The notes beneath the pieces were generated by a model, which did not search any database, was not told the origin of the DNA, and saw only the letters and a list, made by a program, of their open reading frames with translations. From Thermodesulfobacteriota bacterium (GTDB taxonomy: Bacteria > Desulfobacterota > BSN033 > UBA1163): a stretch of 22,920 nt of DNA. Position numbers and translations under genes: made by a program. The stretch lies in contig JASEIE010000019.1 in the NCBI GenBank assembly GCA_030024065.1, positions 1 to 22,920 of the forward strand. The letters run 5' to 3'. Every line of letters begins with the position of its first letter. The first letter of the stretch is position 1. Below, in pieces: positions 7,129 through 14,677 of this stretch.

Positions 7129-8831
7129 AACAGGCGCACCACACACCGGATACACTCCTCCTCAACGGCTGCATCCTTACCCTCGACGAGAATTCCTCAA
7201 TTCACCAGGCGATGGCCATCCGTTGCTCCCACATCCAGGCCGTTGGCCGCGACGTTGAGTTAAAACCCCTTGCGGGCTCCAATACAAGGATCATTGACCT
7301 GCATGGCCTGACGGCCATCCCGGGGATCGTCGACGCGCATGCCCACATGGACCGCGAAGGGCTGAAGAACCTCTTGCCCACCCTTTCCCGGGCCAGTTCC
7401 ATCTCCGATATTCTGGCGGTCATCAAGGCAGAGGTCGCTCGAAAAAAGAAGGGGGAATGGGTGGTCATCATGCCACCCGGAGACCCGCCCAATTATGCCG
7501 GTGTCCCTGAAAACCTGGTGGAGAAGCGCTATCCCACCCGGTGGGAGATGGACACGGTCTCCCCTGATCATCCGGTCTATATTAAAGGTATCTGGCCGCC
7601 CTGGAATATCCCGCCCTCGGTTTCAGTAGCCAACAGTCGCGCCTTGCAGCTCGCTGGTATTGACCGTCATACCCCATCACCCCACTCCAGTGTCGTCATC
7701 GAGAAAGATGCTGCGGGAGAACCGACCGGCGTCATCATCGACCGCAACATGTATCCCATCACAGAATTCACACTGATGCGGGTCGTCCCTCGCTTCACCC
7801 AGGAAGACCGTACAAAGGCCCTTCGGGATTCGATGAGAACCTATAACAGCGTCGGGGTCACGAGTGTGTATGAGGGACATGGATTGGCACCGGAGGTGTT
7901 GCTGGCCTACAAAACCCTCTGGGACGAAGGTGCCATGACCGTTCGCAGCCACCTGGTCATCAGTCCGACCTGGGCTTCGCTGAAAGAGGCGGAAAAGGAG
8001 ATGGCCGAGCGCGGATGTTGCCTATGGAACGACTGGTTTGGCGACGACCTGTTGCGGTTTTGCGGCTACTTCCTCCAGTTACGGGGCCAGCGCCATGTGG
8101 CACGGTTCCGATCGGAGGAGCTCCCGTACACAGGTTGGGCCGGGTTTGCCGTCTCTTACAATGCCTGGCCCCGTTTTCTCGCCCTGACGCTTTTAGCGGC
8201 CCGCCATCGCATCCGCGTTCACACCATCGCCTCCACAGAAGAGGAGATGGAGGAGGTCCTTGGGGCCTATGAAGCGGCCCAGAAAGAATTTCCAATGTCG
8301 GACCGCCGCTGGGTAATCGAACATGTGCGTGATGTTCAGGCGTCCCAGTTGGAGCGTATCAAATCCCTCGGGGTCGTGTGTCAAACCATTCCCCTCACCC
8401 ATCTCTGGTTACGGGGAGCGTCTTATCTGGAGGATGCGGAAAGAGCGGACCGGGCCATTCCTCACCAGGACTTCCTTCAACGTCGTATTCCCTTTGCCCT
8501 TGGCACAGACAACAAGCCTTATAATCCCTTTCATACACTCTGGGCTGCTATAGCCCGTCGGGAAAAGAACAGCGGGGCGGTCATTGGCTCCAGGCAATGT
8601 TTATCGCCAGCTCAAGGCTTGATGGCTTTCACGATGGGGGGCGCATATCTATGCGGTCAAGAGACAAGGCTCGGCTCCCTTGAAGCCGGGAAGCTTGCTG
8701 ACCTGGCTGTCCTTTCCGATGACCCATTACAGATCTTTGAAGAAAGATTGCAAGAGATTCGCGTCCATCTGACCATGGTTGGGGGGAGAGTGGTCCATGA
8801 CGATGGGGTTTGTGTTACGGACACCCTGTAA
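7125..8831 (+). CDS. Amidohydrolase family protein (YtcJ-like, amidohydrolase 3)
   Basis: A 568-residue cytoplasmic metal-dependent hydrolase. The N-terminal beta-sandwich (TLLLNGCILTLDENSS, then IIDLHGLTAIPG) leads to the first metal motif His72-Ala-His74 (VDAHAHMD). A later His lies in VIEHVRD near residue 398 and the catalytic Asp in LGTDNKPYNPF near residue 460. The beta-sandwich is completed by GSLEAGKLADLAVLSDDPL, diagnostic of the superfamily. Members hydrolyse amides, N-formyl or N-acyl amino acids, cyclic amides and other C-N bonds; the substrate is unknown. ATG 7125 is the first possible start because an in-frame TGA lies two codons upstream, and no good ribosome site precedes it (see 7108-7128). 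Its codon usage looks more C-ending than the preceding genes, hinting at a separate origin. Confidence 0.88.
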   Translation: MKQAHHTPDTLLLNGCILTLDENSSIHQAMAIRCSHIQAVGRDVELKPLAGSNTRIIDLHGLTAIPGIVDAHAHMDREGLKNLLPTLSRASSISDILAVIKAEVARKKKGEWVVIMPPGDPPNYAGVPENLVEKRYPTRWEMDTVSPDHPVYIKGIWPPWNIPPSVSVANSRALQLAGIDRHTPSPHSSVVIEKDAAGEPTGVIIDRNMYPITEFTLMRVVPRFTQEDRTKALRDSMRTYNSVGVTSVYEGHGLAPEVLLAYKTLWDEGAMTVRSHLVISPTWASLKEAEKEMAERGCCLWNDWFGDDLLRFCGYFLQLRGQRHVARFRSEELPYTGWAGFAVSYNAWPRFLALTLLAARHRIRVHTIASTEEEMEEVLGAYEAAQKEFPMSDRRWVIEHVRDVQASQLERIKSLGVVCQTIPLTHLWLRGASYLEDAERADRAIPHQDFLQRRIPFALGTDNKPYNPFHTLWAAIARREKNSGAVIGSRQCLSPAQGLMAFTMGGAYLCGQETRLGSLEAGKLADLAVLSDDPLQIFEERLQEIRVHLTMVGGRVVHDDGVCVTDTL

Positions 8832-8845
8832 ACCCGGGGTTCGCC

Positions 8846-8875
8846 TTGACAAAATTTTCACTGCCAGATTATAAG
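8846..8875 (+). promoter_or_regulatory. Sigma70-like promoter before the second DAO gene
   Basis: TTGACA (8846-8851) is followed by an 18-base spacer and TATAAG (8870-8875); alternatively TTATAA (8869-8874) gives a 17-base spacer. It lies in the 88-base gap after the amidohydrolase, about 45 bases before the DAO gene's ATG. It would make the DAO gene and the two racemases a transcription unit of their own. Sequence match only. Confidence 0.6.
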
Positions 8876-8919
8876 AAAACATTATCGTGGCCCCCTTGCG
8901 ACGAGGTGGGGATGCATTA

Positions 8920-10077
8920 ATGGGAATTGATTCAGCGCAGGTCGTCGTCATTGGAGGAGGTGTCATCGGCACTTCCATCACCTACTACCTGGCGAAACAA
9001 GGCCTCGAGGTGGCCCTGTTCGAGCGGGCCGATATCGCTTCGGGGACGTCAGGGGCGTGCAGTGCCGCCATTGCGATGCAGACAAAAGGGTCTGGACTGA
9101 AACTAAGGCTCGGTCTGGAGAGCAAGACGTTCTACGAGAGCTTAAGCGACGAATTGGGCGAGGATGTGGAATATGAGCAAGACGGCGGGATGATCATAGC
9201 CGAAACCGAGGAAGAGGTGGAATATATATCCTCCTTGGTTAAAAGACAGCGGGAGATGGGCCTCAGCCTCCGGCTCCTGGAGACGAGAGAGATAAAAGAA
9301 CTACAGCCGGCTTTTAGCGAAAGCGTGATCGCATCCACTTTTTGTCCCATGGATGGCACGGTGAATCCCCTCAAGGTCACCTTTGCCTACGCCAGGGCCG
9401 CAAGGCGATATGGAGCGCGTCTCCATACCTTCGCAGGTGTTAGTGCGATTAAAGTGAGCAAAGGGAAGGTCACGGAAGTCACGACCGACATGGGAACGAC
9501 AAGAACCGAACTGATCGTGAACGCGGCAGGGGTCTGGGCCCCTGAGGTGGGCAGGATGGTCGGTCTCAGGATCCCCATCACGCCTCGCCGGGGCATATTG
9601 GCAGTCACCGAAGTCTTGCCCCCGGTGATCCGAGGGAGCATCCTTTCAGCCAAGTACTTGATGTCGAAATATACCGACGGCTCTGGGGATGGATTTACCT
9701 GCGGATTAACGATCAGGCATACCAGAGCGGGAAACCTCCTTTTTGGCAGTTCGAGAGAGTTCGTAGGTTACAATGGGCGGACCACCTACGGGGGAATATC
9801 TTTGATTGTGAGGGAAGCCATTCGCGTTTTTCCTTTCTTGAAGGATGTGTGCATCATTAGAACCTTTGCGGGGCTGAGGCCTTTTACTTCCGACGGCCTA
9901 CCCATTGTCGGTCAGGCTCCTGGAGTGGAGGGATTGATCATGGCTGCCGGCCATGAAGGGGACGGGATTTCCCTGGCTCCGATTACAGGTAAGTTAGTTG
10001 CAAACCTGATTACTAAGGGAGAGTGCCCGGAAGTTCTCTCCCATCTGAATTTACAGAGGCTGGAACACAGCCCCTGA
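8920..10077 (+). CDS. DAO-family FAD-dependent oxidoreductase, orphan paralogue
   Basis: A 385-residue flavoprotein closely related to the beta subunit at 5893-7059. It has the same VVIGGGVIGTSITYYLAKQG FAD motif, the DIASGTSGA segment, the ITPRRGILAVTE middle and the C-terminal GLRPFTSDGLPIVG and AAGHEGDGISLAPITG blocks. ATG 8920 is chosen over the GTG at 8887 because the conserved fold begins just after it and an AGGTGGGG site lies about 9 bases upstream. No Fe-S partner genes accompany it. It may use the alpha and small subunits of the upstream complex, or work alone as an oxidase or dehydrogenase. It is followed after 22 bases by a racemase, suggesting oxidation of one stereoisomer supplied by that racemase (inference). 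Confidence 0.88.
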   Translation: MGIDSAQVVVIGGGVIGTSITYYLAKQGLEVALFERADIASGTSGACSAAIAMQTKGSGLKLRLGLESKTFYESLSDELGEDVEYEQDGGMIIAETEEEVEYISSLVKRQREMGLSLRLLETREIKELQPAFSESVIASTFCPMDGTVNPLKVTFAYARAARRYGARLHTFAGVSAIKVSKGKVTEVTTDMGTTRTELIVNAAGVWAPEVGRMVGLRIPITPRRGILAVTEVLPPVIRGSILSAKYLMSKYTDGSGDGFTCGLTIRHTRAGNLLFGSSREFVGYNGRTTYGGISLIVREAIRVFPFLKDVCIIRTFAGLRPFTSDGLPIVGQAPGVEGLIMAAGHEGDGISLAPITGKLVANLITKGECPEVLSHLNLQRLEHSP

Positions 10078-10099
10078 TGAAGAGAAAGGAGGAGACATT

Positions 10100-10828
10100 A
10101 TGCCAATCTATCGAGGAGGACGATCGATCTACGGGGAAGCAATTGGTATCTTGCTTCTGGATACCAGGTTTCCAAGAATCCCAGGGGATATCGGGAATGC
10201 CTCGACCTTCGACTTCCCCGTGCGGATCCGAATGATTCCCGGGGCTACCCCTCAACGCATTGTTCTCGAAGGAGACGAATCGGTGCTGCCGAAATTCGTG
10301 GAAGCCGCCAAGGAGCTGGAGGCTGTCGGGGTGCGCGCCATTACCACCAGCTGTGGCTATCTCACCACCTTTCAAGAAGCGCTGGTCAAGGCAGTGAAGG
10401 TGCCAGTGTTCACCTCCAGCCTCCTGCAGGTTCCCATGGTCTCGCGGATGCTTTCCAGAGGCAAGAAGGTGGGCATCCTCACCATCGATTCCCGACGCCT
10501 GACCGACACTTGCCTGAAAGCGGCCGGGATCACCAGCGAGCCGATCGTCATCATGGGATCCGAGGAAGTTCCCGATTTCTACAATACCTATCCCGGGGGC
10601 GCTCTGGAGATCGATCCGGAGAAAGTGGAACAGGCCGTCATCGGGATGGTGAAGAAATTAATCGAAAAGAACCCGGAGGTGGGAGCCATCGTCTGCGAGG
10701 CCATTAACTATGCCCCTTATGCCGCAGGCGTTCAGGAAGCCACCGGCCTGCCCTGGTTCGACATCATCGACCTGACAAAGCTGGTTTACAGCGCGGTCGT
10801 CAAAAAGAGATACGTTGGTTTTCTATAA
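10100..10828 (+). CDS. Asp/Glu/hydantoin racemase family protein, paralogue 1
   Basis: A 242-residue cofactor-independent racemase-fold protein. Two cysteines in equivalent halves normally act as opposing acid/base. Here Cys85 lies in ITTSCGYL and Cys199 in AIVCEAIN. The canonical second cysteine position (as in the ECxNxPPY motif of paralogue 3) is Ala201, so the second Cys is displaced by two residues. N-terminal landmarks are YGEAIGILLLDTRFPRIPGD and NASTFDFPV. AAAGGAGG at 10085-10092 precedes the ATG well. It begins 22 bases after the DAO gene and is very similar to paralogue 2 in both protein and DNA. It could be an amino acid or hydantoin racemase, a maleate-isomerase-like or a decarboxylase-like member; only the superfamily is secure. 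Confidence 0.85.
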   Translation: MPIYRGGRSIYGEAIGILLLDTRFPRIPGDIGNASTFDFPVRIRMIPGATPQRIVLEGDESVLPKFVEAAKELEAVGVRAITTSCGYLTTFQEALVKAVKVPVFTSSLLQVPMVSRMLSRGKKVGILTIDSRRLTDTCLKAAGITSEPIVIMGSEEVPDFYNTYPGGALEIDPEKVEQAVIGMVKKLIEKNPEVGAIVCEAINYAPYAAGVQEATGLPWFDIIDLTKLVYSAVVKKRYVGFL

Positions 10829-10831
10829 AAA

Positions 10832-10877
10832 GTCCTTTCGGCGTGGGCAGTTCGGTAACTGCCCACGCCGAAAGGAC
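10832..10877 (-). terminator. Perfect 21-bp palindromic hairpin; terminator-like on the minus strand
   Basis: The arms 10832-10852 and 10857-10877 are perfect reverse complements around a CGGT loop, with a GC-rich core. Read on the minus strand, the stem is followed by TTTTTATAG, as in an intrinsic terminator; read on the plus strand, no T-run follows. It begins four bases after the stop codon of racemase paralogue 1. It could block antisense transcription arriving from the convergent ABC operon, or stabilise the 3' end of the upstream message. The structure is certain; the function is inferred. Confidence 0.7.
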
Positions 10878-10913
10878 CTGAATCCGGAGAGAACTGTGCA
10901 ACGGTCAACCTGA

Positions 10914-10991
10914 GGAGGTGTGAAAAAATCAACTCCCATCCATCCCTGCGCGGACCTGGGTAATTTTTTCACACCTCCCTATTGTGGAGGG
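10914..10991 (+). promoter_or_regulatory. Long inverted repeat with alternative pairing over the ribosome site of racemase paralogue 2
   Basis: A perfect 16-base inverted repeat has arms at 10914-10929 (GGAGGTGTG then A-run) and 10963-10978 (T-run then CACACCTCC), with a 33-base loop containing CCCA/TGGG that can pair further. The right arm's CCTCC (10974-10978) can instead pair with GGAGG (10986-10990), the Shine-Dalgarno of the next gene, across a 7-base loop. The two pairings exclude each other, so the leader could switch between an open and a masked ribosome site. The left arm itself resembles a ribosome site with no gene behind it. The pairings are direct observation; the switching is a hypothesis. 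Confidence 0.5.
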
Positions 10992-10998
10992 AAGAACC

Positions 10999-11733
10999 AT
11001 GCCCATCTATCGTGGAGGAAGGGCCATTTATGGTGAGGCCATCGGCGTCCTCATCCTGAATACCAGGTTCCCCAGGGTCCCGGGGGACATTGGGAATGCC
11101 ACCACTTTCGACTTCCCTGTGCGCATTCGAGTGGTGCCGGGTGCCACGCCGCAGCGGATCATTGTGGAAGAGGATGAATCGGTGCTGGTGGAGTTTATTG
11201 AGGCTGCCAAGGAATTGGAGGCCGAAGGGGTACGTGCCATCACGACCAGTTGCGGTTATCTCATCACCTTTCAAGAGGCGCTGACCGGGGCGGTGAGCAT
11301 CCCTGTCTTCACCTCCAGCCTCCTGCAGGTCCCGATGGTGGCACGCATGCTGCCCAAAGGAAATAAGGTGGGGATCCTGGTAATGGACTCCCGGCATCTG
11401 GGCCAGAAACATCTCAAGTTCGCTGGAATCACGAACGAGCCCATCGTCATCATGGGAGCGGAGCAAGCCCCTGACTTCTATAATGTTTATGAAAGTCCCA
11501 GGGGTACATTCGAGATCGACACCGAGAAGGTGGAGAAGGCTGTCATCGCTATGGTCAAACATCTGGTCCAGAAGAATCCGGAGATAGGGGCTATCGTCTG
11601 CGAAGGCATTAACTTTGCCCCTTATGCAGTGGGGGTCCAGGAGGAAATCGGACTGCCCTGGTTCGACATCGTCGACCTGACCAGACTCGTCTACAGCGCG
11701 GTGGTGAAGAGGCGCTACGTCGGTTTCCTATAA
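10999..11733 (+). CDS. Asp/Glu/hydantoin racemase family protein, paralogue 2
   Basis: A 244-residue tandem duplicate of the gene at 10100-10828. Blocks of near-identical DNA remain, for example the stretch encoding VFTSSLLQVPMV and the one encoding LPWFDI. Cys85 (ITTSCGYL) is conserved and the second cysteine is Cys201 in AIVCEGIN; the canonical position two residues on is Gly. Two residues inserted in the YNVYESPRGT segment account for the length difference. ATG 10999 is supported by GGAGGG at 10986-10991. The preceding 170-base gap carries the two inverted repeats listed separately. The gene ends 77 bases from the convergent ABC ATPase gene, a gap in which I find no clear terminator. Retention of two similar copies suggests divergent substrates or dosage; the sequence does not decide. 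Confidence 0.85.
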   Translation: MPIYRGGRAIYGEAIGVLILNTRFPRVPGDIGNATTFDFPVRIRVVPGATPQRIIVEEDESVLVEFIEAAKELEAEGVRAITTSCGYLITFQEALTGAVSIPVFTSSLLQVPMVARMLPKGNKVGILVMDSRHLGQKHLKFAGITNEPIVIMGAEQAPDFYNVYESPRGTFEIDTEKVEKAVIAMVKHLVQKNPEIGAIVCEGINFAPYAVGVQEEIGLPWFDIVDLTRLVYSAVVKRRYVGFL

Positions 11734-11810
11734 ACCAGATTTCGAAGGCCGGCTGTCTGTTCCGACTGGGGTTTATCCATTCTCAAATGCCACCTTTGGG
11801 AGATCTCTCA

Positions 11811-12899
11811 TTATATCAAGTGGCAATATTTTGGATCCGTGAAAATGAAGATATCCTGTCCTTCATCATGGAGGACGTCGGGGAGGGTTCTGACCTGCAG
11901 ATCACCCACTCCCGACTCGATCACGTAGTCCACGTAGTCGCCGACAAAAATCCTCATCTTCACCCTGCCCTTCCACACGTTGACATCCTTCGGGGGCGCC
12001 GAGGGGCTCAGCCTGGGGTAAGAGGCACCGATATAGACCATTCTCTCTTGTCCCGGTTGGATCGGTTCGGCCGTCGTACCACACATGACCGAAACGTCTT
12101 CCTGGGTCCTCAGCTCGTAATAGGGCCCGCGAGAACTCTCTACGGTCACCCCTTCGATCAAATTCGCCGAAGGGATGAACTGCGCGGCAAACTGCGTCTT
12201 AGGCTTCGTATAAATCTCGTTCGGCGAACCTTCCTGCTCAATCCGGCCATCGTTCATAAGGATGATTCGATCGGAGAGCACTAGGGCCTCTTCCTGATCG
12301 TGGGTCACGTAAATGGAGGTGAATTGCAAATTCCTCTGAAGGGCTTTCAGCTCAATCCTCGTCTTTGCCCTGAGTTTGGCATCCAGATTACTCAATGGCT
12401 CATCGAATAGTATGATCTTTGGCTCGTACACAAGGGCACGGGCCAGGGCAACCCTTTGTTGTTGGCCCCCGCTTAACTGCGTTGCCGACCTGCCCACAAA
12501 GTCCTGAAGGCCAAGGAGTTCGAGGATGTTGCGGACCCTGTCTTTGATCTCTTTTCTGGAATAATCCCTCAGTTTCAGGGGATAAGCGACATTCTCAAAA
12601 ACGGTCAAATGGGGCCAGATCGCATAGGACTGGAAAACGATGGATAATTCCCTCTTCTCCGTGGGAATGTCCATCCCCCTTTTCTTGCAAAAAACGGTTT
12701 TCCCGAAGAGCGTGATGGTCCCTTCCACGGGGGTTTCTAAACCTGCAACCCCTCTCAACGTACTCGTCTTCCCGCAACCGCTCGGTCCCAAAAGGGACAC
12801 GTGCTCTCCGGTTTCGACATCGAAACTGATGCGATCAACGGCACGGACCCCGCCATATTCAATGACCAGGTTCTCTACGGACAGAGCACACTCACCCAT
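11811..12899 (-). CDS. ABC transporter ATP-binding protein (FbpC/PotA type)
   Basis: A 362-residue ATPase that powers the permease encoded just upstream. Walker A GPSGCGKT (38-45), Q-loop Gln90, signature LSGGQ (142-146), Walker B IILFDE (162-167) and the switch His200 (VTHDQEEA) are intact. The C-terminal ~120 residues form the TOBE-type regulatory region common in iron(III), polyamine and sugar importers. The ATG at 12899 has AGGAG eight bases upstream on its strand; the longer open frame from 13007 would overlap the permease gene and adds unconserved residues. The gap to the permease gene is 31 bases. It is the last gene of a racemase, binding protein, permease, ATPase operon. Confidence 0.93.
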   Translation of the reverse strand: MGECALSVENLVIEYGGVRAVDRISFDVETGEHVSLLGPSGCGKTSTLRGVAGLETPVEGTITLFGKTVFCKKRGMDIPTEKRELSIVFQSYAIWPHLTVFENVAYPLKLRDYSRKEIKDRVRNILELLGLQDFVGRSATQLSGGQQQRVALARALVYEPKIILFDEPLSNLDAKLRAKTRIELKALQRNLQFTSIYVTHDQEEALVLSDRIILMNDGRIEQEGSPNEIYTKPKTQFAAQFIPSANLIEGVTVESSRGPYYELRTQEDVSVMCGTTAEPIQPGQERMVYIGASYPRLSPSAPPKDVNVWKGRVKMRIFVGDYVDYVIESGVGDLQVRTLPDVLHDEGQDIFIFTDPKYCHLI

Positions 12900-12930
12900 G
12901 TCTTTCTCTCCTGTAAGTCTTCTTTTGGAA

Positions 12931-14649
12931 TCACGTGATGGCGATACTGGTTCCTCCGAGCTTATGGGCGGCTGCCAGAATCGCAAAGACGATGATGCTT
13001 TGAACAATAGCCAGCACGGCGAGAACGGGATAATACCCTTGCCAATACAGATTGTAGAGCTCCACAGACATCACCGTGGAGCGACTGCTGCACAGAAGAA
13101 CGGAAGAGGAGTATTCCCTGCTGAACATGATGAACAGAAGGCTCCAGCCCGCAATGATCCCGGGTTTGAGAAGCGGAAAGGTGATCGTTCTCAGCGTGCG
13201 AATCCAGGAAGCCCCTGTGACCTGAGCACACTCCTCGAGGGTCTTATCGATCTGGACGATCGTCGCGGAAATCGACCGAATGCCAAAAGGCATAAAGACG
13301 GTGATATATGCGATGAGAAGGAGCCAGATCGTCCCGTAGAGATAGGGCACCTTAATCCAGGTCCACAGCAGGGCCACGGCAAAAACGATGGCCGGCATGG
13401 TGAGGGGAAACATGGAGAGGTATTCCAGAAGGCTCCGTCCCGGCAGGCGCGTGCGGTGAAGGATCCATGCGATCCCCCCGTTAAGAAAGATCGCTACACT
13501 TGCACCGATGACACTTATAAACAGACTATTCTTCACCGCCAGGAAGGTGTTGGGGTAGCTGAACCAGATGTAGAGATAGTTCGAGATGGTATACTGGGCC
13601 TTGCTGGGATGGATCACCAGGTATTTCAGGAGGGACGTCCAGAGCAGGGCTGCCATTGGCAATATGGCTGAGAGAAAAACATAGAGGACACAGACGAGCA
13701 AAAGGGGAATTCTCCACTTTCCCATTTTGATCTTCCGGGGGCGAAAACCCTTTCCCGTCACCGTAACAAACTGCCTCTTCCCGAGTATCTTTCTCTGAAG
13801 GTATACTCCGGCTGCGGAAAAGATGAACAGGAGGAGGCCCAGGGCAGCCGCCAAAGCATGCTCCGGAGGATAGCCCGTGATGAGGGTCAGGATTCTCGTC
13901 GTGACGACATAGAAACTCTCAGGGATCCCCAGTATGGCCGGGACACCAAAGGCCGCCATGGATAAGACGAAGACCAGCAGGGTTCCACCCAGGATGGCCG
14001 GAGAGATCAGGGGAAAGGTTATCTTCAGCGTCGTCATAAAATGGTTCGCTCCCGAGGCCCGTGAGCTCTCTTCCAAAGCAGGATCCATTGACTGCAGAGC
14101 CCCAGCGCAAAAAAGGAAGATGATGGGAGCATAATAGATCCCCATGACCCAGATGATCCCGGCGGGCGTATAGATATTGATCGGGCCGATATTGAGGAAC
14201 GAGAAAAGGGGCGAGAGAAGCACATTGAGGAGCCCTGCCTTTGGAGAGGCCAGCATCGACCAACTGATTGCCCCCACAATCGGAGTACAGTAGAAAGGAA
14301 CCAGCATCGAGGCCCGGAGCGTCCGGCTGCCGGGGATGTCTGTCCTGGTAATGATCCAGGCGAGGGACGCCCCTACGAACAGGGAAAAAATTGTACTGCC
14401 CAGGGAGATGTACAGGGAATTGAAAAAAAGGCGGAGGGCGTTAAACTTAACCCATATTCGCTCGAAGTTCGCAAGGGTGAACTTTTCCCCCTTCACAAGC
14501 TTGATGAAATCTATTTCAAAGATAGTCCCACTCGTAAAGGCTCCAAGAACGAGCATGGCGGTCGGAGCTGCGACCAGAACGACCACGATCCCGACAACAA
14601 GTGCCAACACCACCATCTTAGGTCTGAAGAGGTTTGCCCACCGAGACAT
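12931..14649 (-). CDS. ABC transporter permease, fused double-domain (FbpB type)
   Basis: A 572-residue inner-membrane protein with roughly twelve hydrophobic segments, made of two homologous permease halves. Each half has an EAA loop for ATPase contact: EESSRASGANHFMTTLKITF in the first half and EECAQVTGASWIRTLRTITF in the second. Such single-chain permeases are typical of the FbpABC/AfuABC importers, in which one polypeptide forms the whole pore. The start at 14649 has a short AGGA ribosome site. It lies 28 bases after the binding-protein gene. The N-terminal arginine/lysine-rich stretch before the first membrane segment fits a cytoplasmic N-terminus. Confidence 0.93.
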   Translation of the reverse strand: MSRWANLFRPKMVVLALVVGIVVVLVAAPTAMLVLGAFTSGTIFEIDFIKLVKGEKFTLANFERIWVKFNALRLFFNSLYISLGSTIFSLFVGASLAWIITRTDIPGSRTLRASMLVPFYCTPIVGAISWSMLASPKAGLLNVLLSPLFSFLNIGPINIYTPAGIIWVMGIYYAPIIFLFCAGALQSMDPALEESSRASGANHFMTTLKITFPLISPAILGGTLLVFVLSMAAFGVPAILGIPESFYVVTTRILTLITGYPPEHALAAALGLLLFIFSAAGVYLQRKILGKRQFVTVTGKGFRPRKIKMGKWRIPLLLVCVLYVFLSAILPMAALLWTSLLKYLVIHPSKAQYTISNYLYIWFSYPNTFLAVKNSLFISVIGASVAIFLNGGIAWILHRTRLPGRSLLEYLSMFPLTMPAIVFAVALLWTWIKVPYLYGTIWLLLIAYITVFMPFGIRSISATIVQIDKTLEECAQVTGASWIRTLRTITFPLLKPGIIAGWSLLFIMFSREYSSSVLLCSSRSTVMSVELYNLYWQGYYPVLAVLAIVQSIIVFAILAAAHKLGGTSIAIT

Positions 14650-14677
14650 GTTCCTGCGTGACTCCCCACGAACCTCT

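Noticed and set aside
11787..12284. A 165-codon plus-strand frame just after racemase paralogue 2.
   Set aside because: It overlaps the ATPase C-terminus in antisense and has no ribosome site or domain.
12900..13007. Longer N-terminus for the ABC ATPase.
   Set aside because: It would overlap the permease gene's 3' end, and the conserved fold starts right after ATG 12899, which has an AGGAG site.
12640..13671. A 343-codon open frame on the plus strand.
   Set aside because: It is antisense to the ABC ATPase and permease genes, has a low-complexity charged translation, and is a shadow of real coding sequence.
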